The notes under the pieces are model-generated. The model saw nothing but the letters and a program-made list of their open reading frames with translations. It searched no databases and had not been told where the DNA came from. A DNA stretch of 64,000 bases from an uncultured Sulfolobales archaeon. GTDB lineage: Archaea > Thermoproteota > Thermoprotei_A > Sulfolobales > Acidilobaceae. Shown here piece after piece: positions 34,645 to 42,060 of the stretch (positions are counted from its first letter, which is position 1; each line of letters opens with the position of its first letter). Location of the stretch: positions 19,448-83,447 of the forward strand of contig CAKZTZ010000006.1 in NCBI GenBank assembly GCA_937921695.1, given 5' to 3'. The position numbers were made by a program, and so were the translations under genes.

Positions 34645-34815
34645 GGGGGCGGTGGGGGCATCTCTCCAAGCCCCTTATGGCATAACCTAGATTGGAGCCT
34701 CGGCCCCCCGGGCTTGACAGCCGTCCATGACTCTACAATGATAATATAGCTGTGGGCTAAGTGGAAGTTCCTGGAATCAACGAATATCCGGAGGCAACTG
34801 TTTCTATGAATATAA
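34645..34815 (+). repeat. Structured intergenic element, copy B
   Basis: This copy aligns to 12490-12650. Shared blocks are ctagat-ggagcc, gacag with catgac, tgata with atat, ctgtg, and the tail taagtggaagttcctgga (34758-34775), then gtttctat (34800-34807). The GAGCC stem (34695-34699 with 34711-34715) is kept by a G-U pair, and a GGGGC/GCCCC stem precedes it at about 34656-34675. The palindrome of copy A is imperfect here. It lies 40-50 bases before the TrkA-like gene in the same orientation, so a leader or independent RNA is possible. Confidence 0.6.
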
Positions 34816-34853
34816 GGTTTAAAATTGCATGTTCTAGTTGAGGGGGTTTAGCT

Positions 34854-35498
34854 GTGAACATAATGGTGGTAGGGGCTTTAAGAGAGTTTCAACATCTTTT
34901 AGCTGAATTGTCTCGTAGAGGTCACCATGTTGTGGTTGTCGATGATAATGTTGAGAGGATAAAAGCTATAGAGGAACACCTTGATATACCTTGTTATAAC
35001 ATTGACTTGCTGGACTATGAGGCTTTAAACTCTATAGGATTCCCCAGGGCTGATATTCTAGTAGCCGCCCACCCCAGAGACCATATTAACCTGGTGGTGA
35101 GCGTCTATGCTAAAAATGAGGGGATCCCGAGAATCTATGCTGTGGTGGGCGAAGAATCTATAGCTAAAGCTCTAGTAAGTCTTAACATAGTTAAGGGTGC
35201 CGTGTTGAAGGGAGCCTCTGTTGCAGCCGCTCTTAGAGAGTTGATTTACGGGGTCAAGATTTTAAACGTGGGAGGCTCCACGTCACTAGTAGTGGCTGAC
35301 ACTAGGATCCTAGACCACCTAGTGGGTGTTCAAGTGGGGGAGCTTAGAAGGGGTAACCTAGAGGTCTTAGCCGTTATAGATAGAGAGGGTAAGCCTAAAA
35401 CTAACGTGCCCGATGACTATGTAATATCTGAAGGAGCCAGGATAATAGCTCTAGTTAAAACCGAGAACTTGGAGGATTCTTTAAGACTAGGGGTTTAA
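34854..35498 (+). CDS. trkA: TrkA-type K+ channel/transport regulator (RCK_N + RCK_C)
   Basis: A 214-residue cytosolic regulator. A Rossmann-type NAD-binding RCK_N domain (NIMVVGALREFQHLLAELSR, then HVVVVDDNVERI) is followed by a short RCK_C domain (LVGVQVGELRRGNLEVLAVI, ISEGARIIALV). The first glycine loop GALREFQ is less canonical than GxGxxG, so nucleotide binding may differ. Such proteins gate TrkH/Ktr-type potassium uptake; no channel gene lies next to it. GTG start after a ggggg site; copy B of the element precedes it. Confidence 0.82.
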   Translation: MNIMVVGALREFQHLLAELSRRGHHVVVVDDNVERIKAIEEHLDIPCYNIDLLDYEALNSIGFPRADILVAAHPRDHINLVVSVYAKNEGIPRIYAVVGEESIAKALVSLNIVKGAVLKGASVAAALRELIYGVKILNVGGSTSLVVADTRILDHLVGVQVGELRRGNLEVLAVIDREGKPKTNVPDDYVISEGARIIALVKTENLEDSLRLGV

Positions 35499-35624
35499 AC
35501 ACGTAGCCTCCCTCAAACATCTCGGGTAATAGTCTTCATCTTCTACGAGGACCGGGAGTTTGACCCCTAGGAGTTGTAAAATCTCACACTTTATTGTTAG
35601 CCTTGCTAGTTCAGGTTTCTTCAA
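35487..35624 (-). CDS. Possible 45-residue protein, convergent with trkA
   Basis: A short minus-strand frame from TTG reads MKKPELARLTIKCEIL, then LLGVKLPVLVEDEDYYPR and CLREATCLNP. Composition and lack of low-complexity make it protein-like. It overlaps the trkA stop. The aggg site is very close to the TTG, so the start is uncertain. It has no known relative that I recognise. Confidence 0.3.
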   Translation of the reverse strand: MKKPELARLTIKCEILQLLGVKLPVLVEDEDYYPRCLREATCLNP

Positions 35625-35691
35625 CCCTCAGGGTTTAATGTAGGATTTGGTAATTGATTAGTGGGACCAATCTCATATAGACACTAATCTT

Positions 35692-35991
35692 ATGGCTTTA
35701 ACACCCGGGGTTACGGGGATAAACACTACAAAAACCCAGCACAGCAACCGGGAAACTCGGGGTTCGCTCTTGAGGCTCGTAACCGTAAAAATGCCTGAGA
35801 TGTATGTTAAAGGCGTGGACGAGCTTGTAAAAGCAGGAAGGTACTCTAGTAGGAGCGAGGTTATAAGGATAGCTATAAGGGAGCTGTTAAAGAGGGAGCT
35901 ATGGGGCTCGGCTTTCAAGAGCTATGAGATGGCAGTAGCGAAAGCTGAGATAGAAGCCCCCTTCGCCCTTCCTGACGAAGTTGAAACCTAG
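35692..35991 (+). CDS. Ribbon-helix-helix (CopG/NikR-type) DNA-binding protein
   Basis: A small RHH regulator. The core is RLVTVKMPEMYVKGVDELVK (beta strand and first helix), then GRYSSRSEVIRIAIRELLKREL (second helix), the dimeric CopG/Arc fold. The real start is probably TTG 35770 just before LRLVTVKM, giving 73 residues; the earlier ATG 35692 adds 26 unstructured residues. It could be an antitoxin or a self-standing repressor. No adjacent toxin is obvious on this strand. Confidence 0.78.
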   Translation: MALTPGVTGINTTKTQHSNRETRGSLLRLVTVKMPEMYVKGVDELVKAGRYSSRSEVIRIAIRELLKRELWGSAFKSYEMAVAKAEIEAPFALPDEVET

Positions 35992-36026
35992 GAGGAACTG
36001 TGAGGCATCTTTTGACCCTCTTATTT

Positions 36027-37643
36027 TTATACTAGCTCTCTCCTTCTCCTAGATTGGAACTCTTCGCTCGTACCTGCTACTATTACTTCGTAGAGGACCG
36101 CCCTCTTCCCGGGGGCGGGCCTTAGAAGTCTCCCCAGTCTTTGTATGAACTGCCTCCTCGACCCTGTGCCTGAGACGAACACGCCTACATTGGCGTCTGG
36201 AATATCTAGGCCTTCATCCCCGACTGTTGTAACGACTAAGACTCCACTTTTAACCCCCTTAAACTGTCTTAGGATTGTCTCCCTCTCTTTATCTCCAAGG
36301 TCTCCATGTAGTACGTATCCATTAACTTTCCTCCCTATTTCTTCAGCTTGGTCTTTATACTGTGTGAAGACTATTATTTTACCCCCCCTAGCTAGTTCCT
36401 CTTTAATTATATTCTCAACAGCTTTGAGTTTAGACTCACTATACTGTATTATGTTCCTAGCGGCAGCGTGGATTTTAAGAGCTTCTACGGCTCTCCTATC
36501 ACCTTTCTTAGCTGCTTCTAGGAGCTCCTGGAAACTCCTCCCCCCTGTAAGGTTCTGGAACTTCTTTCTCAGAGTTTCATATTTCTCCCTCTCCTCTCCT
36601 AATAGTTTAACCTTCACTTTTCTTATAATGAAGGGGGCTAAGTAGCCTTTTTCAGCGAGTTCTGAAGGGGTCTTGACGTAGACTACGCCTCCTGCTAGGG
36701 GAAATATCTCTTCATGTTTACCGTCCTCCCTTTCCGGGGTTGCTGAGAGGCCTAGCCTGTAGGGTGCTGGCATTCTAAAGGCTATGGCTTTAAACTTCTC
36801 CGCGGGCAGGTGGTGGGCTTCATCGAAAACTATAAGGGGAAAGTGGGGGGCGAACTCTCTAACTTTCCTGAAGGCTGTCTGGTAAGTGGTTATAGTTATA
36901 TAGGAGAGCCTCTTCTCCTCCCCATAATATGCTCCCACGAGGCCTGAGGCGTCGGTAAACTTCTTGAAAGCCTCAGCCCACTGTCTTATGTGATCCTTAG
37001 TGTAAACAACTATCAGGGCTGGCTTACATAGCATAGCTACGCCCGCCACAGCTATAACGGTCTTACCCGACCCTGTTGGAAGAGCTAGAACACCCCTATA
37101 TCCGTTCTCAGCCCACGCTTCTAAAGCCTCCTTCTGATAATCTCTCAACGCTCCGTTAAAGCTGATTTTCCTCGGCAGGGTTTTATTAGTTAGGTCTAGC
37201 TCGTCGATAACGTTGAACCCGCGTTTAGAGAGCTCCGAGGTAATCTTATAGTAGAGGTGGGCTGGGACTTTGAAAGCCTTCTCAGACGGGGAGTAAGGGG
37301 GGACTATCCCTATGTTCTGGAAGAACTCTTTTAAGGGGGCCCTGCTAGAAACTCTGAGGAGCCCATCATAGCCTATCTTAACCTCTACAGAGAATTCTTC
37401 TAGATAAGCTTTTTTCAAAGATTCGAGGTCTTCCCCGTTAACACTTTCTATGGATGAGAGTTTAGCGTAAACATCTCTTAAAGTATAGTTGTTCCTCTTC
37501 ATCTTGAGGGGGTCGAGCTCGAAGACTGAGGCCCCCCTATCTCTACCTATGTAGTTAGAGAATTCTAACAGCTCCCTAAACTCCTCATCTCCGAGCCAGC
37601 TGCTAATCCTGAACCTCATCTTCTCAGGCAAAAAAGCTATCAC
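36027..37643 (-). CDS. xpb: XPB/Rad25-type superfamily 2 DNA helicase
   Basis: A 538-residue helicase. Walker A is GVLALPTGSGKTVIAVAG, Walker B is VFDEAHHLPAEKF, motif III is LGLSATPERED, and GDEGLDIPDANVGVFVSG with FIQRLGRLLRPAPGK are motifs V and VI. The 150-residue N-terminal domain resembles the damage-recognition domain of archaeal XPB. It unwinds DNA during repair or transcription opening. Many archaea have the nuclease partner Bax1 next to it; the neighbouring gene here (37725) is much too small for that. Confidence 0.93.
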   Translation of the reverse strand: MIAFLPEKMRFRISSWLGDEEFRELLEFSNYIGRDRGASVFELDPLKMKRNNYTLRDVYAKLSSIESVNGEDLESLKKAYLEEFSVEVKIGYDGLLRVSSRAPLKEFFQNIGIVPPYSPSEKAFKVPAHLYYKITSELSKRGFNVIDELDLTNKTLPRKISFNGALRDYQKEALEAWAENGYRGVLALPTGSGKTVIAVAGVAMLCKPALIVVYTKDHIRQWAEAFKKFTDASGLVGAYYGEEKRLSYITITTYQTAFRKVREFAPHFPLIVFDEAHHLPAEKFKAIAFRMPAPYRLGLSATPEREDGKHEEIFPLAGGVVYVKTPSELAEKGYLAPFIIRKVKVKLLGEEREKYETLRKKFQNLTGGRSFQELLEAAKKGDRRAVEALKIHAAARNIIQYSESKLKAVENIIKEELARGGKIIVFTQYKDQAEEIGRKVNGYVLHGDLGDKERETILRQFKGVKSGVLVVTTVGDEGLDIPDANVGVFVSGTGSRRQFIQRLGRLLRPAPGKRAVLYEVIVAGTSEEFQSRRRRELV

Positions 37644-37724
37644 CAGCCTTAGAGCCTATAATATTTTAATATGTGGAAGCTATTTAAATGCACCAGGCCG
37701 TACAGGGGACTTCGCAAGCCGAAA

Positions 37725-38159
37725 CTAAAACGTTTGAACAGGCCTGAAAGCTATAACTCTAGCCTCGGAAATCCCAAGTTTCTTAAGGACGTTCTTAACT
37801 CTAATATGTGGGGTTGATGGTACAACAAGCTCCACGCACTCCCCCTCAAAAGCTACTCTTGAAACTTCAGGCCATGAGGATGCGCTGAGAACACTCCCAG
37901 CATTAGAGCCGCACCCTTCAATCCTCAACTCTAAGACTTTAACACAATCGGGGTTCGAGCATACTCTAAAATATACCCTTAAGTTCTCCCTTTCATAAAC
38001 TAGGATGTCGAACAGGGTCTCCTCCCTAACGTAGAGGGTAGAGGAGACTTCAAGAACGTCTTCTTCAGGTATCACGTTCAAACTTTCAAGGCAGGGGGCT
38101 CCCGGCGTGGGTTCAAACTCATCCCCTTCAGGAGAGTCCGCTCTTAAAACCATTGTCAC
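37725..38159 (-). CDS. Uncharacterised 144-residue protein
   Basis: An acidic, beta-rich protein. Five Cys are visible: one in APCLESL, two in VCSNPDCVKVLEL, and single Cys in GCGSN and GECVELVVP. The C-terminal half (STPHIRVKNVLKKLGISEAR) is mixed helix/strand. I recognise no domain. It lies between xpb and the phosphatase gene, on the same strand as both, with 45-80-base gaps, so it may be co-transcribed. Confidence 0.6.
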   Translation of the reverse strand: MTMVLRADSPEGDEFEPTPGAPCLESLNVIPEEDVLEVSSTLYVREETLFDILVYERENLRVYFRVCSNPDCVKVLELRIEGCGSNAGSVLSASSWPEVSRVAFEGECVELVVPSTPHIRVKNVLKKLGISEARVIAFRPVQTF

Positions 38160-38204
38160 AGCCCCCGTTTATTAGGAGTTATTGGAGCTTAATAAGTTCC
38201 AGGG

Positions 38205-38903
38205 CTAGAGTAGTGTGGAAGTGAGGAGCTTAGCGAACTCTAAGAACCCCTCGCCCCCAGGTTTCGTTGCTACATATTTAACTATTCTCTTGACAGCTTC
38301 AGCTCCATCAGAGGGGGTTGCAGATATTTGGGCTTTGAGGAGGAGGGGTATATCGTTCTCTCCATCCCCTATGGCGGCTGTCTCACCCCAGCTTATATTA
38401 AGTTTCCTTAGAACAGCTTCAACCCCCCTATCTTTTCCTCCCCCTTCAGGTTGAACGTGGAGGGCGAAGCCTGACCAGTAGACTTTATATTTTCTAGCTT
38501 CTAAGAGTGCTCTCACCTCCTCCAGGATCTCATTGTTTAAGCCCCTTGGCGGGTGGAAGGCTAAGTCGTGCTCCCTATACTTGTTCTGCCATGCTGGCTT
38601 GAAGCCTTTACTAACTATTAGCTTTATAATTTCATCCCCCGGCTTCCCGGTGCAGATGTGGTCTTCACTCATAGTGTCGAAGTAGAAGATTATGCAGCCG
38701 TTCTCCGCAACCACGGGGTCGCGGGTTCCAAGATATAGTGACATGCTCGCAGCTACGGGTAGAGAGTTTCCAGTAACTAAGACTACTTTAAGACCTTTTG
38801 ATTTGAGCATTCTAACAGCCTCTATACTGTGAGGGCTGAGCCTCAGGCTTCTTGAAGACTCTGTTATAGTGCCATCCATATCAACGGCTACAAGCCTAAT
38901 CAC
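38205..38903 (-). CDS. pgp: HAD phosphatase, archaeal phosphoglycolate phosphatase type
   Basis: A 232-residue Cof-type HAD enzyme. The nucleophile motif is AVDMDGTITESSRSL, motif II is VVLVTGNSLPVAA, and motif IV is AAIGDGENDIPLLLKA. VAENGCIIFY is a further archaeal signature. It removes phosphate from 2-phosphoglycolate, protecting triosephosphate metabolism, or acts on related sugar phosphates. Cap insertion between motifs II and III is the usual size. Confidence 0.9.
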   Translation of the reverse strand: MIRLVAVDMDGTITESSRSLRLSPHSIEAVRMLKSKGLKVVLVTGNSLPVAASMSLYLGTRDPVVAENGCIIFYFDTMSEDHICTGKPGDEIIKLIVSKGFKPAWQNKYREHDLAFHPPRGLNNEILEEVRALLEARKYKVYWSGFALHVQPEGGGKDRGVEAVLRKLNISWGETAAIGDGENDIPLLLKAQISATPSDGAEAVKRIVKYVATKPGGEGFLEFAKLLTSTLL

Positions 38904-38977
38904 TTAGCTCCACCATTGCCTAGCGTTAGGTTTAAGACTTTTAAGAGCTTAAGGGAATTCAATAATGGTGTTCGAGT

Positions 38978-39883
38978 ATGCGCCACTGGCATTGGCTAAT
39001 AGAGTGGGACACGCCCAGTCTAGGGCATATTAAAGCGGTTAAGAGGGTAGTTTACAGTGGCAGGTCGAAATACCAGGATATAATGGTTATTGAAACATAC
39101 GAGTATGGGGTAGCCTTAGTGCTAGACGGTAAGACCCAGTCCACGGAGGCTGACGAGTTCATATATCATGAAGCTCTCGTCCACCCAGCTATGATACTTC
39201 ACGGGGCGCCTCGAAAAATTCTAATCCTAGGCGGGGGTGAAGGGGCTACTCTGAGGGAGGCCTTGAAATATGGGAGTGTTGGGAAGGCTGTCATGGTTGA
39301 CATAGATGAGGAGGTGATTAGGGTGTCAAGGGAGTATATGGAGTTCATGAGCAGGGGGGCTTTCGAAGATAAAAGGGTTAACCTAGTTATAGGAGATGCT
39401 CTAGACTATGTTTTCAACACTAGCGAGGCTTTCGACGTGATTATAGCAGACCTCTCAGACCCTATAGCGGAGGGCCCATCATATAAACTATATACAAGGG
39501 AGTTCTACGCTAAAGTCAACAACATACTATCGCCCAACGGCGTCTTCGTAACCCAAGCTACTAGCCCGACAAACACGCCGGAAACCCACGCTGTTATATA
39601 CAATACTGTTAGGAGCGTCTTCGCTAAAACCGCTTACTACCACATATTCATACCATCATTTGAAGCCCTATGGGGCTTCGTCATAGCATCTAAAACCCTA
39701 GACCCTAGAGGGTTAAACCCTAAAGATGTTGATGAGACTCTAGCCAGGCATGGGGTTAAAACTAGGTTCTATGATTCTACAGCGCACGCCCACATGTTCA
39801 GCGTGCCGCGGAATCTGAGAGAGTTTATAGAGGGGGAGACTAGGATATCTACTTTCGACAACCCAGTCTATATGCCAGCATAG
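38978..39883 (+). CDS. speE: Spermidine synthase-family polyamine aminopropyltransferase
   Basis: A 301-residue enzyme. YRSKYQDIMVIET-like start (here GRSKYQDIMVIETYEYG), LVLDGKTQSTEADEFIYHEALVHP, GGGEGATLREALKY (cofactor loop), VDIDEEVI, DLSDPIAEGPSYKLYTREFY and CTAHAHM-like region (here STAHAHMFSVP) are family motifs. It transfers aminopropyl from decarboxylated S-adenosylmethionine to putrescine or agmatine; long polyamines stabilise nucleic acids in thermophiles. Methylthioadenosine by-product would be handled by the MtnA-like protein at the window start. The ATG overlaps no neighbour; the end overlaps the convergent dehydrogenase by 16 bases. Confidence 0.93.
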   Translation: MRHWHWLIEWDTPSLGHIKAVKRVVYSGRSKYQDIMVIETYEYGVALVLDGKTQSTEADEFIYHEALVHPAMILHGAPRKILILGGGEGATLREALKYGSVGKAVMVDIDEEVIRVSREYMEFMSRGAFEDKRVNLVIGDALDYVFNTSEAFDVIIADLSDPIAEGPSYKLYTREFYAKVNNILSPNGVFVTQATSPTNTPETHAVIYNTVRSVFAKTAYYHIFIPSFEALWGFVIASKTLDPRGLNPKDVDETLARHGVKTRFYDSTAHAHMFSVPRNLREFIEGETRISTFDNPVYMPA

Positions 39884-40746
39884 CTCCTAGCTTTCTTCAA
39901 GAACATGTATATCCTACTGTAATCCTTGTCCCCATAACCCATAGTGCAAGCTATCCTGTATAGTTGCTCCGCGTTAGAAGCTATGAAGAGCGTTAAACCC
40001 TTATCGCCAGCAGCTCTACGTGCATAGTCAAGGTCTTTAGCTGCGAGGGCTAGCTTAAACCCTAGGGGGGCATCTTCGGCTGCAAGCCTATTATAGTACC
40101 TTTCAGCTATATCTTTAAACATAGTTTTAGATAGTATGTCGAAGAACATTTTAACATTAACACCGTAAGATTCAGCTAGAACCATAGACTCCGCTAGTGA
40201 GGCGACAGTAGTTATGAGGAGGTTGTTATAAGCTAGCTTAAGAGCGGCAGCCTTACCTATATCCTCTGAAACATCGAAAACCTCCGAGGCCAAAGCGTTT
40301 AGAACCCCCCTAACACTCCTTACACAGTGTATAGGCCCAGATACTAGTATAACCGCTTTACCCTCCCTTAAAACCTGGGGGCCCCCTACGACCGGGGTTT
40401 CAACATAGCAAACGCCCCTAGCCTTCAAAAACTCTGAAACCTGGACGCTAGCCCTTGGTGTTACGGTAGAGAAGTTGGAGAACACGAGGCCATCAGCCCT
40501 CGGTATCATGGAGGCTACAGTCATTAGAGCTTCATCGTCAGCCAGGAAAGCTAGGGCAGCGTCAACCTTGCCGACAGCCTCAGCTACACTCTTAGCAACT
40601 TCAACTCCCAAGTCCTTAGCTAGGGCCTCAGCTTTCTCTAAACTCCTATTCCATAGTATAACGTTAAACCCAGACTCTACGAGCCTCCTAGTTGCAGCGC
40701 TACCCATCAAACCTAATCCTAAAATAGCTACCCTCAACGGGAGCAC
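39868..40746 (-). CDS. 3-hydroxyisobutyrate dehydrogenase-family NAD(P) oxidoreductase
   Basis: A 292-residue beta-hydroxyacid dehydrogenase. AILGLGLMGSAATRRLVESG is the dinucleotide motif, FSNFSTVTPRASVQVSEF and ETPVVGGPQVLREGKAVILVSG are the substrate loop, and KAAALKLAYNNLLITTVASLAE holds the catalytic Lys. Substrates in this family include 3-hydroxyisobutyrate, tartronate semialdehyde and glyoxylate; I cannot choose between them. It converges with speE. Confidence 0.88.
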   Translation of the reverse strand: MLPLRVAILGLGLMGSAATRRLVESGFNVILWNRSLEKAEALAKDLGVEVAKSVAEAVGKVDAALAFLADDEALMTVASMIPRADGLVFSNFSTVTPRASVQVSEFLKARGVCYVETPVVGGPQVLREGKAVILVSGPIHCVRSVRGVLNALASEVFDVSEDIGKAAALKLAYNNLLITTVASLAESMVLAESYGVNVKMFFDILSKTMFKDIAERYYNRLAAEDAPLGFKLALAAKDLDYARRAAGDKGLTLFIASNAEQLYRIACTMGYGDKDYSRIYMFLKKARSYAGI

Positions 40747-40832
40747 CTCCCAAGCCGGGTATGGCGTAGTTAAGCTTTAAATCGCCTTATTTATAAGATT
40801 TAAAGAATCCCCAGGACTATGCGGGTAGTTGT

Positions 40833-41762
40833 TTGAGGGTGAGTGTTGAGAGCGGGTCTAGGCTTCACGCGGGCTTCTACTATGCTGGTGGAGAGTGGAG
40901 GGTTAAATGGGGGGGTCTAGGCTTCTATGTTGAAAGGCCTAGGCTTCTAGTTGAAGCGTGGGCGTGCAGCAAGCCTCTTTTCGAAGGGCTAGCAGAGTTT
41001 GAAAGTGAGTCTAGGAGGGCTCTCGAAGCTTTGGGCGTCCAAGGCGTATGTTTTAGGGTTGTGGAGGCTCTCCCAGCTCATGTGGGGCTTGGGAGCACCA
41101 CTCAGACTCTCCTCTCTGTTTTAACAGGCGGGTGTGCTGTTAAAGGCTTGAGCTGTGATCCTGTTGAGATAGCTAGGGTGATAGGTAGGGGTCGAGTGTC
41201 GGGGGTTGGGACTCTCTTGTTCAAGTATGGGGGTTTCGTTATGGATGCAGGCAGCCCAGACCCTGGAGGGCCTAGGGCTCTAGTTAGGCTTAACATACCG
41301 GAGTCTTGGAGGTTCATAATATTAACGCCCGATGTTGGGAGGGGCCTGGGCGAAGAATTGGAGAAGACGCTTTTAGAAGAGCCTTGGAAGCCCGGGGTCC
41401 AGCCAGCACTCTACATGAGCCGGGGGTCTCTAAGGCTCGCTTCTGGAGTGGCTCGAGGGGACTTAGAGGAGGCCTTGGAGGGTCTCAGGGAGGTTCAGAC
41501 GGGCACGGGGCTTTACTTTAAAGATCTTCAGGGCGGGGTTTATAGGGGGGCTTTAGCTAGTATTGTGGATGAGGCTTCTAAAGATAGGATAGTCTTAGCG
41601 CAGTCGAGCTGGGGGCCTACACTCTACACTATAGCCTTAGAGGGGGAGGCTGAAAGCCTCGCTCGGAAGCTCGGCCTACTAGTTAGGGAGCTCGGGTTTA
41701 AAGCTTCCATAACCGTTTCTAAGCCTAGGAATAGGGGGGCTTCTATTGTTTTGAATAGTTAA
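40833..41762 (+). CDS. Beta-ribofuranosylaminobenzene 5'-phosphate synthase-like (GHMP fold)
   Basis: A 309-residue GHMP-superfamily protein. SGSRLHAGFYYAGGEWRVKWG and GGLGFYVERPRL, then ALPAHVGLGSTTQTLLSV (the glycine loop), fit RFAP synthase. This enzyme makes the first committed intermediate of methanopterin-type C1 carriers from PRPP and p-aminobenzoate. In non-methanogens it serves a related folate-like cofactor. The TTG start is at once followed by the family motif. Its stop overlaps a small convergent gene. Confidence 0.8.
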   Translation: MRVSVESGSRLHAGFYYAGGEWRVKWGGLGFYVERPRLLVEAWACSKPLFEGLAEFESESRRALEALGVQGVCFRVVEALPAHVGLGSTTQTLLSVLTGGCAVKGLSCDPVEIARVIGRGRVSGVGTLLFKYGGFVMDAGSPDPGGPRALVRLNIPESWRFIILTPDVGRGLGEELEKTLLEEPWKPGVQPALYMSRGSLRLASGVARGDLEEALEGLREVQTGTGLYFKDLQGGVYRGALASIVDEASKDRIVLAQSSWGPTLYTIALEGEAESLARKLGLLVRELGFKASITVSKPRNRGASIVLNS

Positions 41763-41953
41763 GCTTTAGCTATTGCTGTTTTCTTTTCCAGCTCGTCGAT
41801 CATCCTCCTCACTATATAAACTATCTCGTGGCTAGCATTAATGTCTATCAACTTCTCGTATATGCTCTTGAGTTTTTCCATGTCGCCGGCCCTGTATGCT
41901 TTCCTGGCTTCATCGTATAACATTACGTCTTCCCCTGAGACTTTCATGCACAT
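41759..41953 (-). CDS. Small helical protein (64 residues)
   Basis: A short, charged all-helical protein with DEARKAYRAGDMEKLKSIYE, resembling a single TPR-like hairpin. Its stop overlaps the RFAP-synthase stop by four bases. The gene faces the lysS gene and has a divergent spacer of about 100 bases. No family is recognised. Confidence 0.5.
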   Translation of the reverse strand: MCMKVSGEDVMLYDEARKAYRAGDMEKLKSIYEKLIDINASHEIVYIVRRMIDELEKKTAIAKA

Positions 41954-42060
41954 TAAACATCACCATCCTAGATATGGAGGGTCTACATTTAAATGTTTTA
42001 GTCTAGTTTCTCTAGTAATCTTTATTAGGGTTTTAACCAGATAATGTCTAGGGGGTCATT

